Both the position numbers and the translations under genes were made by a program. From Pseudomonadota bacterium (lineage in GTDB: Bacteria; Pseudomonadota; Alphaproteobacteria; Rhizobiales; Xanthobacteraceae): 60,477 nt of DNA. The stretch is from the NCBI GenBank assembly GCA_018242205.1, contig JAFECJ010000025.1:1-60477 (forward strand). The letters are read 5' to 3'. Below the pieces are notes generated by a model that saw only the letters and a program-made list of their open reading frames with translations, ran no database searches and was not told the origin of the DNA. Below are positions 17,411 to 27,155 of this stretch, one piece after another (positions within the stretch are counted from its first letter, which is position 1; every line of letters starts with the position of its first letter).

Positions 17411-18670
17411 TCAGCTCAGCGTCTTATCGAGCGCCTTCACGGCCTGCAGAATGACGGCGGCGCCGGCGGCGATCTGCTCGCGGTCCGACCATTCCTCCGG
17501 CACGTGGCTCTTGCCGCCCTTGCACGGCACGAACACCATGGCCGACTTGCAGATGCGGCTCATGAAGCCGGCGTCGTGACCGGCGCCGCTGGCGAGATCG
17601 GTGCTGTTCAATCCAAGATCGCGCGCGCCCTGATGCATGGCCGCACGCACGGTCTCGTCGCAGATCACCGGCTTGCTGTCGGACAATGTCGCGATCGGCA
17701 CGCGCCTGACTCGCACCGCCGCGGCATGCGCGGCGCTCTCTTGCTCGATGGCTTCGACAAAGCGCGCGCTCAGCACCGGATTGGTGCTGCGCGCATCGAT
17801 CACCAGCCGGCAGCGGCCGGGCACGATATTGGAAGCGCCCGGCTCGACATTGAAGATGCCGACGGTGGCGACGAAATAGCCCTGCCCCTCGCCGGCCAGT
17901 TGTTCGGCGATCGCCCGCACCGAGGCCGCAGTTCTCGCGCCGGCGACCAGCGCATCCTGGCGCAGATGCATCGGCGTGGTGCCGGCATGATCGGCCGCGC
18001 CTTCGAACACGATCTCCATGCGGCGGATGCCGACCAGCGACGTGACGATGCCGACATCGAGCCCTTGCGATTCCAGCACGATGCCCTGCTCGATGTGGAG
18101 TTCGAGAAACGCCTTGATGTCGGAACGCCTGGCTTCGGCGAGCCGGTCGGGATCGCCGCCGACCCGGCGCAAAGCCGTCCGCAGCGTTTCGCCGCCCGGC
18201 TCGGTCATTTCGAGCATGGACGGCTCCAGCACACCGGCCATGCCGCGACTGCCGATGCAGGACAGCCCATACTCGCTCGGCTCCTCGGCGAGGAAATCGA
18301 CGACCTCGATGGTGTGATCGAGCCGCACGCCCTGATCGCGCAGCGCCCGCACCACCTCGAGCGCGGTGGCCAATCCGGCGATGCCGTCGAAGCGGCCGCC
18401 GGCGGGCACGGTGTCGCTGTGCGAACCGACCGCGATCACGCCGAGCGATGGATTGGCGCCTTCAAGCCGGCCGATCATGTTGCCGGCGGCGTCGATGCGC
18501 ACGGTGAGCCCGGCCTCGGCGAAGCGCTTGGCCACGAGGTCGCGGCCCTGCAAGAACAGCGGCGTAAACGAGCGGCGCGTATAGGGACGATCCGGCTCGG
18601 TGAGCGCCGCCAGGTCCATGATGTCGGCCCAGAGCCGGTCGCCATCGAGCGGAAGGTTGGATGCAGCCAA
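17411..18670 (-). CDS. M20-family amidohydrolase (N-carbamoyl-L-amino acid hydrolase / allantoate amidohydrolase type)
   Basis: 419 aa with a TTG start at 18670, supported by AGGAG 8 nt upstream; no good ATG is nearby. Di-metal site residues are visible: VGSHSDTVPAGGRFDGIAG (His84, Asp95), AEEPSEYG (Glu127/Glu128), ELHIEQG (His190) and GAGHDAGFM near the C-terminus. The dimerisation lid region contains EGAADHAGTTPMHLRQDAL. The family cleaves N-carbamoyl, ureido and related N-acyl amino acid amides. It follows hutC2 in an operon inside the hut locus, which lacks hutG, so it may remove the formyl group from N-formylglutamate. That role is inference. Confidence 0.88.
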   Translation of the reverse strand: MAASNLPLDGDRLWADIMDLAALTEPDRPYTRRSFTPLFLQGRDLVAKRFAEAGLTVRIDAAGNMIGRLEGANPSLGVIAVGSHSDTVPAGGRFDGIAGLATALEVVRALRDQGVRLDHTIEVVDFLAEEPSEYGLSCIGSRGMAGVLEPSMLEMTEPGGETLRTALRRVGGDPDRLAEARRSDIKAFLELHIEQGIVLESQGLDVGIVTSLVGIRRMEIVFEGAADHAGTTPMHLRQDALVAGARTAASVRAIAEQLAGEGQGYFVATVGIFNVEPGASNIVPGRCRLVIDARSTNPVLSARFVEAIEQESAAHAAAVRVRRVPIATLSDSKPVICDETVRAAMHQGARDLGLNSTDLASGAGHDAGFMSRICKSAMVFVPCKGGKSHVPEEWSDREQIAAGAAVILQAVKALDKTLS

Positions 18671-18716
18671 GATACTTTCTCCTGTTGTCGGATCGGCGCG
18701 GTCGCGGCGACGCCGG

Positions 18717-19454
18717 TCAGTCGTGCGCCGGCGTGAAGGTAGCCACCAGTTCGTGCTCTTCGGCGCGATAAGCGAGCTTGACCTGCGTCACCGGCTGCGC
18801 GTCGGCCCAGGTCCGGCGCTCGACGATCAGGCAAGGCGCGCCGTGATCCAGTTCGAGCGTGATCGCAATCGCACCTTCGGCGCCTTCGGCGCGGATGCGG
18901 TGCTCGGCCGAGGTCCACGGCACTTTCGCCAGCAGCCAGGCGCCGGGCGACAAAGTGTCGAACGACTCGTCCGCTGCGTCGTGCACTTCGGCCAGATTGA
19001 TCAGCCGATCCTCGAAGCAGAACGGACGGCCGCCGGCATCGTGGCGACATGTGAGCGCCAGCACCGGATCGCCCGGCGCGACCGCAAGGCGCACGCAGTC
19101 GGCGCGCGTCGCCGGCCGCTTGCGCCGCGTCAGGATCTCGAAGCTGTAGGCCAGACCGAGCGCCGCCACCTCGGCCGCCTGATCGCGGATTTCCAGCACC
19201 GCCGACTGGCTATGCGGATGGCGCACGAAACTGCCGGCCTTGCGGCGACGCTCGATCAGGCCGGAGCGCGCCAGTTGCGTCAGCGCCTTGCTCACGGTCA
19301 TGCGCGAGCAATCGTATTGCGCGCTCAGTTCGTGTTCGAACGGAATTCGGTGCCCGGGCGGCCAGACGCCGGAAAGAATGCGCGAACTGATGTCCGAGAG
19401 GATACGGCTGTGCAGCGACGCGGCGGCCGCGGGCGGTGATGCCGGCGCGCTCAT
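18717..19454 (-). CDS. hutC: GntR-family histidine utilisation repressor HutC (copy 2)
   Basis: 245 aa from the ATG at 19454; the longer frame to 19529 would cover the operator. A winged helix-turn-helix (about 10-75: SGVWPPGHRIPFEHELSAQY, SRMTVSKALTQLARSGLIER) is followed by a UTRA effector domain ending in QVKLAYRAEEHELVATF. It is clearly paralogous to the HutC at 12.3 kb. It heads an operon with the M20 hydrolase and is divergent from hutH. Both repressors probably recognise the same core, since sites with an identical 10-bp core stand before each. Whether one is dedicated to another intermediate is unknown. Confidence 0.9.
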   Translation of the reverse strand: MSAPASPPAAAASLHSRILSDISSRILSGVWPPGHRIPFEHELSAQYDCSRMTVSKALTQLARSGLIERRRKAGSFVRHPHSQSAVLEIRDQAAEVAALGLAYSFEILTRRKRPATRADCVRLAVAPGDPVLALTCRHDAGGRPFCFEDRLINLAEVHDAADESFDTLSPGAWLLAKVPWTSAEHRIRAEGAEGAIAITLELDHGAPCLIVERRTWADAQPVTQVKLAYRAEEHELVATFTPAHD

Positions 19455-19513
19455 GACCTTGCCTCCACTCCCCGCGCCGCGCGGCTTGCCGGATACCTTG
19501 CTGCGCTTGACTT

Positions 19514-19533
19514 TATTATGTCTATACATTAAA
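19514..19533. promoter_or_regulatory. HutC operator in the hutC2/hutH divergent promoter
   Basis: TGTCTATACA at 19519-19528, in A+T-rich flanks (TATTA before, TTAAA after), is the exact reverse complement of the 10-bp core found at 14462-14471. It lies 60 bp upstream of hutC2 and about 125 bp upstream of hutH, inside an otherwise GC-rich spacer. Repression of both directions by a HutC protein is expected. Confidence 0.72.
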
Positions 19534-19653
19534 AATCACCTAACGACTGAGACGATGGCCGTGGTGCGGCGTGCGCAACCGGCTCGCTCGAGGATCCGGC
19601 GCCCTCGGCCGGCACGACGCCAACTGCTTGCCTGACGAATGAAGGAGCGCGCG

Positions 19654-21192
19654 ATGAGCGTTTGTCTGCACGCCGGCGCCGCCACACTCGCCGACTGGCG
19701 GGCCATTCTCGACGGCGCCCCGGTGACGCTCGATCCCGCCTGCGCTGACGCGGTCGCCGCCAGCGCCGCGGCGGTGGAGCGGATCGTGGCGCGCGGCGCG
19801 CCGGTCTATGGCGTCAACACCGGCTTCGGCAAGCTGGCGACGGTGCGCATCGCCGACAACGATCTCGCCCGGCTGCAGCGTAACATCGTGCTGTCGCATG
19901 CCGCCGGCGTCGGCGAAGCGACATCGGTCGCCACCACGCGGCTGATGATGGCGCTCAAGCTCGGCAGTCTGGCGCAAGGCGCCTCCGGCGTACGACCGCA
20001 AACGCTGCAAATGCTCGCCGCGATGCTCGAACGCGGCGTCACACCGATCGTGCCAGCGCAAGGTTCGGTCGGCGCTTCCGGCGATCTCGCACCGCTCGCC
20101 CATATGGCGGCGGTGATGATCGGCGTCGGTGAAGCGCGCTATGGCAACGATGTGCTGCCCGCGAATGACGCGCTGGCGCGCGCCGGGCTGACGCCGATCG
20201 AGCTCGGCCCGAAGGACGGCTTGGCCCTGCTCAATGGCACGCAATTCTCGACCGCGCACGCGCTCACCGGCTTGTTCGCCGCCGAGCGCCTGTTCCAGTC
20301 CGCGCTGGTGACCGGCGCGCTGTCGACCGATGCCGCACGCGGCTCCGACGCGCCGTTCGATCCGCGCATCCATGCGCTGCGCCGCCATCGCGGACAGAGC
20401 GAGACCGCGGCGGCGCTGCGCGCGCTGATGGCCGGCAGCGCCATCCGTGCTTCGCATCTGACCGGCGATCCGCGCGTGCAGGATCCCTATTGCCTGCGCT
20501 GCCAGCCGCAGGTGATGGGCGCCTGCCTCGACCTGCTGCGGCAGGCCGCGACAACGCTGGCCGACGAAGCCAATGGCGTTTCCGACAATCCGCTGATCTT
20601 CGCCGAAGACGACACCGCGCTGTCGGGCGGCAATTTCCACGCCGAACCGGTCGCCTTCGCCGCCGACATGATTGCACTGGCGCTGTGCGAGATCGGCTCG
20701 CTCGCCGAGCGGCGCATCGCCATGCTTGTCGATCCGGCGCTGTCCGGCCTGCCGGCTTTTCTGTGCGCCCGTCCCGGCCTCAACTCCGGCTTCATGATTC
20801 CGCAGGTCACCGCCGCCGCGCTGGTCTCTGAGAACAAGCAGCGCGCCTATCCGGCCAGCGTCGATTCGATCCCGACCTCGGCCAACCAGGAAGATCATGT
20901 CTCGATGGCCGCGCATGGCGCACGGCGTCTCGCGCCAATGGCCACGAACGCCAGCGCGGTGATCGCGATCGAGGCGCTCGCCGCGGCGCAAGGCTGCGAC
21001 TTCCACGCGCCGCTCGCGTCGAGCCCGGCGCTCGAACAGGTGCGGGCCGCTATCCGCGCTGTCGTGCCGCATCTCGACGAGGACCGTCATATTCACCCCG
21101 ATATCAGCGCCGCCCATCGCCTGATCGACTCCGGTGCCCTGGTCGCGACGGCGCAGCCGATTGCACTTCCCGGCCTCGACGGCGCCGCCTAG
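19654..21192 (+). CDS. hutH: Histidine ammonia-lyase HutH
   Basis: 512 aa from the ATG at 19654, preceded by GAAGGAG with about 7-nt spacing; an earlier ATG at 19639 lacks this. The catalytic tyrosine block [12 protein letters not shown] is at about 51-63. The Ala141-Ser142-Gly143 triad in [15 protein letters not shown] forms the MIO electrophile. Other blocks are [14 protein letters not shown] and [20 protein letters not shown] near residue 315, then [14 protein letters not shown]. It deaminates histidine to urocanate. Its stop overlaps the stop of the convergent importer ATPase gene by 3 bp. Confidence 0.97.
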   Translation: MSVCLHAGAATLADWRAILDGAPVTLDPACADAVAASAAAVERIVARGAPVYGVNTGFGKLATVRIADNDLARLQRNIVLSHAAGVGEATSVATTRLMMALKLGSLAQGASGVRPQTLQMLAAMLERGVTPIVPAQGSVGASGDLAPLAHMAAVMIGVGEARYGNDVLPANDALARAGLTPIELGPKDGLALLNGTQFSTAHALTGLFAAERLFQSALVTGALSTDAARGSDAPFDPRIHALRRHRGQSETAAALRALMAGSAIRASHLTGDPRVQDPYCLRCQPQVMGACLDLLRQAATTLADEANGVSDNPLIFAEDDTALSGGNFHAEPVAFAADMIALALCEIGSLAERRIAMLVDPALSGLPAFLCARPGLNSGFMIPQVTAAALVSENKQRAYPASVDSIPTSANQEDHVSMAAHGARRLAPMATNASAVIAIEALAAAQGCDFHAPLASSPALEQVRAAIRAVVPHLDEDRHIHPDISAAHRLIDSGALVATAQPIALPGLDGAA

Positions 21193-21971
21193 AACGCATT
21201 ACGGTCGTGATAGGTCTGCAGGAACTGCCGCACGCGCGGCTCGCTGCTTTCGTGGAAGACCTGGCGCGGCGGCCCCTGCTCCAGAATCCTGCCCTGATCG
21301 ATGAAGGCGATGCGGTCGGCGACATGGGCGGCGAAGCCCATCTCGTGGGTAACGATCAGCATCGTCATGCCCTCTGTCGCCAGCGCCCGCATCACTTCGA
21401 GCACCTCGCCGACCAGTTCCGGGTCGAGCGCCGAGGTCGGCTCGTCGAACAACATCAGCCGCGGCTGCATGGCGAGCGCCCGGGCGATCGCCACGCGCTG
21501 CTGCTGGCCGCCCGATAGGCGCGACGGATAGGCCTCGGCCTTTTCGGCGAGACCGACGCGCTTGAGCATGTCCATGGCGCGTTCCTCGGCTTCGCCGGCG
21601 GCGAGCTTGCGCACCCGCTTCAACGGCTCGGCGACATTGCCGAGCGCGGTCATGTGTGGCCACAGATTGAAGTGCTGGAACACCATGCCGATTTCGCGTC
21701 GCATTTCGCGCAGGCGGCGCGCGCCCATCGGCCGGCGCTTGCCGTCGGAGGCTTTCTCGTAGCCGATCAACTCGCCTTCAATGCGTACCTCGCCGTCGTC
21801 ATAGGCCTCGAGGAAATTGATGCAGCGGAGCAGCGTGCTCTTGCCCGAGCCGCTCGGGCCGATCAGGCACACGACTTCCGAGCGGCCGACGTCGAGATCG
21901 ACGCCACGCAGCACTTCGTTCGCGCCGAACCTTTTGCCGACGCCGCGCGCTTCGATCATAGCCGTGCTCAT
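21189..21971 (-). CDS. Polar amino acid ABC transporter ATP-binding protein (GlnQ/HisP type, importer 1)
   Basis: 260 aa from the ATG at 21971, in an ATGA overlap with the upstream permease; the frame runs on upstream only as a permease shadow. Walker [10 protein letters not shown] is at about 38-46, signature [16 protein letters not shown] near residue 155, Walker [15 protein letters not shown], and the H-loop VTHEMGF. It powers a histidine/glutamine-type importer with the two permeases and the binding protein upstream. Placement within hut genes suggests histidine, urocanate or a related compound as substrate (inference). Confidence 0.92.
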   Translation of the reverse strand: MSTAMIEARGVGKRFGANEVLRGVDLDVGRSEVVCLIGPSGSGKSTLLRCINFLEAYDDGEVRIEGELIGYEKASDGKRRPMGARRLREMRREIGMVFQHFNLWPHMTALGNVAEPLKRVRKLAAGEAEERAMDMLKRVGLAEKAEAYPSRLSGGQQQRVAIARALAMQPRLMLFDEPTSALDPELVGEVLEVMRALATEGMTMLIVTHEMGFAAHVADRIAFIDQGRILEQGPPRQVFHESSEPRVRQFLQTYHDRNAF

Positions 21972-22630
21972 GCCGGCCTCGCGAGAAAGAGGGTCACACG
22001 CTTCTCCAATCGTCGCCCGAGGCGTGACACCACCTCGACCAGCAGCCAGTAGAACACAGCCATCGCGAAGATGGCGTCGAAGGCGGTGAAAGTTTCGGCG
22101 GCCATGGTCTGCACCTGATACATCAGTTCGGGCACGGTGATGATCGACAGCACCACCGTTTCCTTCGACATCACGATCAGGGTGTTGACGATCGGCGGCA
22201 CGGCGGCAACCAGCGCCGCCGGAAACCGCACGCGCAGCAAGGTCGAAAGCGGCGTCATACCGATGCTCATCGCCGCCTCGATCTGGCCGCGCGGCACCGA
22301 GGCGAAGCCGCCGCGGAAGATCTCCGCATAATAGGCCGACGAATAAAGCCCGAGGCCGAGGACACCGGCCGTCGTGGCGGCCAACTTGAGCCCGATAAAG
22401 GGGCCGCCATTGTAGAGGATGAAGAGCTGCATCAGGAACGGCGTGCCGCGAAAGATCTCGATGTAGACACGCAACAACCAGCGCAACGGCGCCAGCCTGA
22501 TCTCCGATGCGAGCGCGATCACGATGCCGAGGGCGAGACCGACGATCGAACCGACAGCCCAGCAGAGAACGGTGACCCCGAAGCCGCTGATCAGCGAAGG
22601 CGCGTAGTGCCAGACGAGCGCGAGGTTCAT
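21968..22630 (-). CDS. Amino acid ABC transporter permease (importer 1, second permease)
   Basis: 220 aa from the ATG at 22630, which overlaps the stop of the upstream permease by 4 bp. It is a HisM/GlnP-type permease with five or so hydrophobic segments. The conserved EAA loop reads [26 protein letters not shown] near residue 130, and ALxxY-like [20 protein letters not shown] lies near residue 60. It forms a heterodimeric channel with the next permease. Its 3' end overlaps the ATPase gene. Confidence 0.9.
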   Translation of the reverse strand: MNLALVWHYAPSLISGFGVTVLCWAVGSIVGLALGIVIALASEIRLAPLRWLLRVYIEIFRGTPFLMQLFILYNGGPFIGLKLAATTAGVLGLGLYSSAYYAEIFRGGFASVPRGQIEAAMSIGMTPLSTLLRVRFPAALVAAVPPIVNTLIVMSKETVVLSIITVPELMYQVQTMAAETFTAFDAIFAMAVFYWLLVEVVSRLGRRLEKRVTLFLARPA

Positions 22631-23283
22631 ATCGCCCCCGCCTTGCCGAACCGCCGCTCCGCAAGGAGACCGATACCGGAGAGACACAGATTGATCGCCA
22701 GATAGAACAGCCCGCCGCCGACATAGGCCTCGAGCGGGCGGTAGGTCATCGTCGCGATGTTCATGCTGACGCGGGTCAATTCCGCGATGCCGACCACCGA
22801 CACCAGCGACGACGCCTTCAAGAGCAAGATGAATTCGTTGATGAGCGGCGGGATCGAGATACGCAGAGCCTGCGGCAGCAGGATGCGCCGCCAGACATCG
22901 ACCGGCGCGAAGCCGAGCGCGGAAGCCGCCTCGCTCTGGCCACGCGGCACCGCGTTGAGGGCGCCGCGCAGAATCTCGGCCTGATAGGCGCCGGAGGCCA
23001 ATGCGAGCCCGCCGACCGCGGCCACCAGCGCCGGCACGTTGAAGCCAAGTTCGGCGAGGAAATAATAGATGAACAGCAGTTGCACCAAGAGCGGCACGCC
23101 GCGGAAGATGCTGACATAGGCCGCGCCCAAGGCTGCGGCCCAGCGCCGTCCTGACAAACGAGCAATGCACGCCGCGGCACCGACGAGGAAGCCGAGCACA
23201 ATGCCGGCCAGCGACAGCGCCAGCGTCACACCCGCTGCCTGGGTCAGGTAGCCAAGGGAATGCAGGATGACTTGCGGATGCAT
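22627..23283 (-). CDS. Amino acid ABC transporter permease (importer 1, first permease)
   Basis: 218 aa HisQ/GlnP-type permease. It contains [19 protein letters not shown] near residue 57, and the EAA loop [26 protein letters not shown] near residue 130 that contacts the ATPase. It is separated from the binding-protein gene upstream by 57 nt of GC-rich sequence and overlaps the following permease by 4 bp. Two different permeases in one operon are typical of histidine/arginine-type importers. Confidence 0.9.
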   Translation of the reverse strand: MHPQVILHSLGYLTQAAGVTLALSLAGIVLGFLVGAAACIARLSGRRWAAALGAAYVSIFRGVPLLVQLLFIYYFLAELGFNVPALVAAVGGLALASGAYQAEILRGALNAVPRGQSEAASALGFAPVDVWRRILLPQALRISIPPLINEFILLLKASSLVSVVGIAELTRVSMNIATMTYRPLEAYVGGGLFYLAINLCLSGIGLLAERRFGKAGAI

Positions 23284-23340
23284 CGGATCGACGAAAGCGG
23301 CACGGAGGCGGCACGCGCGCCGCCCCCGTCGCCGTCAGCG

Positions 23341-24195
23341 TCAGATGCTTGGCGTCGGCACGGTCTTCGGCAGATTCATCGTCTGCCCAAACCACTTCTT
23401 CTGCAGCTTCGCCATCTCGCCGCTAGCCTCGACCTTGAGGATCGCGGCGTTGACCGCATCGAGCAGCGCTGCGTCTTCCTTGCGGCCGACCCAGGAGAAA
23501 TAAGTCGGCTCGCCGAACGGCGGGCTGACGACCGCGAACGTGTCAGCGCGTTGCGCCGCCGCATAAGCGAGGTTCGGCAGCGAATTCACCGAGGCGTCGA
23601 GCCGCCCGGCCGCCAGATCGGCGTAGGACTGGTTGTTGTCGACATATTCCTTGACGGTGACCGGCTTCGACAGCTTGGCGGCGAAGGCCTTGAGCTGCGC
23701 CAACTGGGCGGTACCCTTTTGGCCACCGACGGTCTTACCGGCGATGTCCTGCGGCTTCATGATCGACTTGTCGTTGGCGCGCTTCATCAGCGAAGCGGTC
23801 GCGTCGGCGATCGGCACCGAGAAAGCGTAGCGCGCCAGGCGCTCCTTGGTGATGGTGACCGGCGCGATGCAGAGATCGAATTTCTTGGCTTCCAGGCCCG
23901 GCAATACGCTGGTCCACGGCAGATCGAGATAGGACGCCTTGACGCCCATCTCCTTGGCGACGGCGTCGATCAGTTCGCGGTCGAAGCCCTTGTAAACGCC
24001 GTTGTCGGAAATATCGAACGGCGGGAACTGCATTTCCGTCGCGGTGCTGAGCACGCCGCGCTTCTTGGTGGCGGCCAGGGTATCCTCGGCGAACGCGGCG
24101 GGAATTGCACCCATGACCCCGGCCGACGCCGCAAGCCCCGCAACACTAACGAGCGCGGCGCGCCGCGTCAGACCCAATTTGTTTTCTTCAGCCAT
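23341..24195 (-). CDS. Amino acid ABC transporter substrate-binding protein (importer 1)
   Basis: 284 aa from the ATG at 24195, preceded by GGAGG; the longer frame to 24288 adds an implausible N-terminus. A twin-arginine-like signal, LTRRAALVSVAGLAASAGVMGAIPAAFA, spans about residues 8-35. The mature SBP_bac_3 domain has FPPFDISDNGVYKGFDRELIDAVAKEMG and DLCIAPVTITKERLARYAFSVP. It captures the substrate in the periplasm for the two permeases downstream. A HutC-like site lies about 105 bp upstream, linking this importer to the hut regulon. Confidence 0.92.
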   Translation of the reverse strand: MAEENKLGLTRRAALVSVAGLAASAGVMGAIPAAFAEDTLAATKKRGVLSTATEMQFPPFDISDNGVYKGFDRELIDAVAKEMGVKASYLDLPWTSVLPGLEAKKFDLCIAPVTITKERLARYAFSVPIADATASLMKRANDKSIMKPQDIAGKTVGGQKGTAQLAQLKAFAAKLSKPVTVKEYVDNNQSYADLAAGRLDASVNSLPNLAYAAAQRADTFAVVSPPFGEPTYFSWVGRKEDAALLDAVNAAILKVEASGEMAKLQKKWFGQTMNLPKTVPTPSI

Positions 24196-24296
24196 TTTCT
24201 GCCTCCGGTTTTCGCGCTGGCAATGCCCCGCGCACCAACGACCTGCCCCACTCTGCCATTCCCGGCGGCCAGGCGCGACAGGCCGCACGCCTTAGA

Positions 24297-24312
24297 ATAA
24301 GTCTATGCATAA
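24297..24312. promoter_or_regulatory. Candidate weak HutC site upstream of importer 1
   Basis: AGTCTATGCA at 24300-24309 matches the hut operator core TGTCTATACA at 8 of 10 positions and sits in an A+T-rich patch. It is about 105 bp upstream of the binding-protein start and within the spacer after the second hutF. The lower match makes it a candidate only. Confidence 0.45.
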
Positions 24313-24378
24313 CCAAAAACCCGGTCAATCGCACAATCGCGTTCGTCGGCGGCAGGCCGATAGCCATTGCCCCGGTCG

Positions 24379-25773
24379 TCAAGCCGAGGCGCCGCTACGG
24401 ATGGCGGCGAGTTCGGCCCGCGCCGAGACGCCGAGGGCATGGGCGCCGCTCCGGACAAGCGTTGTCCCGGCGACCGCGACCTCACCGATGGCCGACTGGC
24501 GGTGGCTAGCAAAGACATGCGCCGACAGCATCGCCTCCGGCGATGACAGGCCGGCGAGCAGATGGTGGTTCGCATCAAGCATCACCCAATCGGCCTGTTG
24601 CCCGACGGCAAGACCCGCGATCGGCCGCGCGCTCGCCTGCGCACCGCCGGCCACCGCTTCCAATGTCATCGACGTGGCGACAAAGCGTTGCGCCGCTGTC
24701 GCCAGCACATTGCGCCGTCGCGTCAGCAGGCGCTGGCTGTATTCCAGCGTCATCAACTCCTCGGCGGCGTTGACGCAGATATGACTATCCGAACCGATGC
24801 CCCAGCGCCCTTGCGCCGCGCGCCAGCGCGAGACGTTGAAGATGCCGTCGCCGAGATTGGCTTCGGTAGTCGGACACAGCCCGACCACCGCGCCGGTGGC
24901 GGCGGCGCGACGCGCTTCGTCGTCATCCATGTGGGTGGCGTGAATGAGGCACCAACGCGCATCGATCGGAGCGTGATCGAGCAGCCATTGCACCGGACGC
25001 TGTCCGCTCCACGCCAGGCAGGCATCGACCTCGCCGGTCTGTTCGGCGACATGAATGTGGATCGGCGCCGCGGCGTCGATGGCGTCGAGCCCGGCCAAGG
25101 CCTCGCGCAGACTGACGGGCGGCACTGCGCGCAGCGAATGCGGCGCCAGGCCGAGCCGCGCGCCCTGTGCCGTGCAAACCGGCTTGAGCCGTTCGAGCAG
25201 CTTCAGCATCGAGTCGGTGCTGCGGATGAAGCGGCGCTGGCCCTCGGCGGGCGGCTGCGCGCCGAAGCCGCTGGCCTGGTACAGCACCGGCAGCAAAGTG
25301 ATGCCGATGCCAGTGCGTTCTGCCGCGCGTAGCAAAGCCAGCGCCAGCGTCGCATCGTCGGCATAGGGCCGGCCGTCAGTGTCGTGATGCACGTAGTGGA
25401 ATTCGCAGACACTGGTGTAACCGGCCTCGAGCATCTCCACGTAAAGCGCGGTGGCGATGGTTTCCAGTTGCTCGGGCGTCAAGGTCGAGGCGGCGCGATA
25501 CATCAGGTTGCGCCAGCTCCAGAAGCTGTCTTCAGTGTCGCCGCGATATTCGGTCAGCCCGGCGAAAGCGCGTTGAAAGGCATGCGAATGCAGGTTGGGC
25601 ATGCCTGGCAAGACCGGGCCGCTCGCGCGCCGGGCGCCCGGAGGCGGCTGCGCGCCAATGTGAACCGCGGTGAAGTGCCCGCGCTCGTCCCATTGCAGCA
25701 GCACATCCTGCGCCCAGCCATCGGGCAGCAGCGCCTGCGGCGCGAACAGATTGCGCGTCACGGAAATGCTCAC
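24379..25773 (-). CDS. hutF: Formimidoylglutamate deiminase HutF (copy 2)
   Basis: 464 aa with a GTG start at 25773 that overlaps the hutD stop (GTGA). The same architecture as copy 1 is seen: metal-binding LHSHAFQRAF (His62, His64), FWSWRNLMYRAAS, IHVAEQTGEVDACLAW, CLIHATHMDDDE and GIGSDSHICVNAAEELMTLEY. The deiminase reaction yields N-formylglutamate. It ends an operon with importer 2 and hutD and is probably controlled differently from copy 1, since no HutC-type core is seen before that operon. Substrate may differ slightly between the copies. Confidence 0.92.
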   Translation of the reverse strand: MSISVTRNLFAPQALLPDGWAQDVLLQWDERGHFTAVHIGAQPPPGARRASGPVLPGMPNLHSHAFQRAFAGLTEYRGDTEDSFWSWRNLMYRAASTLTPEQLETIATALYVEMLEAGYTSVCEFHYVHHDTDGRPYADDATLALALLRAAERTGIGITLLPVLYQASGFGAQPPAEGQRRFIRSTDSMLKLLERLKPVCTAQGARLGLAPHSLRAVPPVSLREALAGLDAIDAAAPIHIHVAEQTGEVDACLAWSGQRPVQWLLDHAPIDARWCLIHATHMDDDEARRAAATGAVVGLCPTTEANLGDGIFNVSRWRAAQGRWGIGSDSHICVNAAEELMTLEYSQRLLTRRRNVLATAAQRFVATSMTLEAVAGGAQASARPIAGLAVGQQADWVMLDANHHLLAGLSSPEAMLSAHVFASHRQSAIGEVAVAGTTLVRSGAHALGVSARAELAAIRSGASA

Positions 25774-26372
25774 GCGCGCCTCGCTTCCTGATCGACGGCG
25801 TCGATCAAAACGGCCAGCAATGCCCCCTTTTCATCCGATGGCTGCAGGCTCCAGGTACGCGGCTGCCCCTGCCACCACAGGCCGTGGTCCACCGACAGTT
25901 GGAAATTTCGGGTCGCGCCCTCAGCGCGCCAATCGCCATCAATGGCGAGCAGCACACCCTGGCCCGCGGCGGCCAACATCTGCGCGTGGCGAATGACGTC
26001 CACCCGGCTGCGCCAGTCGCCGCGCTGGGTCATCACGTTGAAGTCCTGGCACGCACCGTCCAGCAATTCGGCCTCGATGGCGACGTCGCCGGCGAAGGCA
26101 AAGGACGACAGCGGCGCATCGAGACGGTGATCGATCAGACCATCGGTCGAGCGCAGCCGCACGCCGGCGCCGCGCAGCAGCACCGTCACCCGATCCACGC
26201 CGGGAAAAATGGAGAAGGCGCCGTTGCGCGCGATCGTGGCGATGCTCGCCCGCCAGCCGAAGGCATCGGTGCCAGCGCCCGCCGGCTGACAGACAATCTC
26301 TCGGGTCTCGCCACCGCCATTCTTCCAGGGCGACGGCGCAAGGTCGGCAATAGCGAAAGACGTGATCGTCAC
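25770..26372 (-). CDS. hutD: HutD/Ves family protein
   Basis: 200 aa cupin-like protein. Family marks are SPWKNGGGETREIV at the N-terminus, FGWRASIATIARNGAFSIFPGVDR near residue 38 and DFNVMTQRG near residue 108. HutD accompanies hut operons in many proteobacteria; a role in limiting or sensing the pathway has been proposed, but no enzyme activity is established. It sits between the importer 2 ATPase (6-nt gap) and hutF2 (4-bp overlap), so it is expressed with uptake and deimination. Confidence 0.92.
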   Translation of the reverse strand: MTITSFAIADLAPSPWKNGGGETREIVCQPAGAGTDAFGWRASIATIARNGAFSIFPGVDRVTVLLRGAGVRLRSTDGLIDHRLDAPLSSFAFAGDVAIEAELLDGACQDFNVMTQRGDWRSRVDVIRHAQMLAAAGQGVLLAIDGDWRAEGATRNFQLSVDHGLWWQGQPRTWSLQPSDEKGALLAVLIDAVDQEARRA

Positions 26373-26378
26373 GGCAAA

Positions 26379-27155
26379 TCAGCCACGGTTGAGCACGGCC
26401 TGCAGGAATTCGCGCGTGCGCGGCTGCGTCGGCTCGGTGAAGATCTGCTCCGGCGCGCCGGTCTCGATAATGGTGCCGTGGTCCATCACCACCACCACAT
26501 CGGCCACTTCGCGAGCAAAGTTCATCTCATGGGTGACGACCATCATCGTCATGCCCTCGCCGGCCAGAACCTTCATGACCTGCAGCACTTCGCCGACCAG
26601 TTCGGGATCGAGCGCCGAAGTCGGCTCGTCGAACAGCATCACGCGCGGCTTCATCGCCAGCGCCCGCGCGATGGCGACGCGTTGCTTCTGGCCGCCGGAT
26701 AGGCTCGCCGGCATCGCGTCCGCCTTTTCCGCGAGACCGACTTTTGCCAACAGCGCGTGCGCTTCGGCGTCCGCTTGTTCGCGTGACAGGCCGCGCAATT
26801 TACGCGGCGCCAGCGCCACATTGTGCAGCGCCGACAAATGCGGGAACAGATTGAAGGACTGGAACACCATGCCGACTTCCTCACGCAGGGTGTTCAGTTC
26901 GGCATCCGGCAGCAGCCTTCCGTTGTCGACCAGAGTGCGATCGCAAATCTCGACGCGGCCGCCTTCCGGCACCTCCAACCCGTTGCAGCAGCGCAGGAAC
27001 GTGCTCTTGCCCGAGCCGCTCGGCCCGATGACGACGACGACCTGCGACGGCTCGACGTCGAAGTCGATGCCGCCCAGCACCAAGTGACTGCCGAACGATT
27101 TGCGCAAGTCCCGGATGCGGACGATCGGCGCGGCGGCGTTTGGCGCGCTGCTCAT
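26379..27155 (-). CDS. Polar amino acid ABC transporter ATP-binding protein (importer 2)
   Basis: 258 aa. Walker [10 protein letters not shown] is at about 44-52, signature [16 protein letters not shown] near residue 150, Walker [15 protein letters not shown] and the H-loop [13 protein letters not shown]. It is close in type to the ATPase of importer 1 but not a recent copy. Its ATG overlaps the permease stop. It couples ATP hydrolysis to uptake through the single permease upstream, which probably works as a homodimer. Confidence 0.92.
   Translation of the reverse strand: MSSAPNAAAPIVRIRDLRKSFGSHLVLGGIDFDVEPSQVVVVIGPSGSGKSTFLRCCNGLEVPEGGRVEICDRTLVDNGRLLPDAELNTLREEVGMVFQSFNLFPHLSALHNVALAPRKLRGLSREQADAEAHALLAKVGLAEKADAMPASLSGGQKQRVAIARALAMKPRVMLFDEPTSALDPELVGEVLQVMKVLAGEGMTMMVVTHEMNFAREVADVVVVMDHGTIIETGAPEQIFTEPTQPRTREFLQAVLNRG

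Noticed and set aside
25770..26372. HutD as a stand-in for the missing HutG
   Set aside because: HutD proteins are cupin-like without a known hydrolytic metal site; the M20 enzyme is a better candidate.
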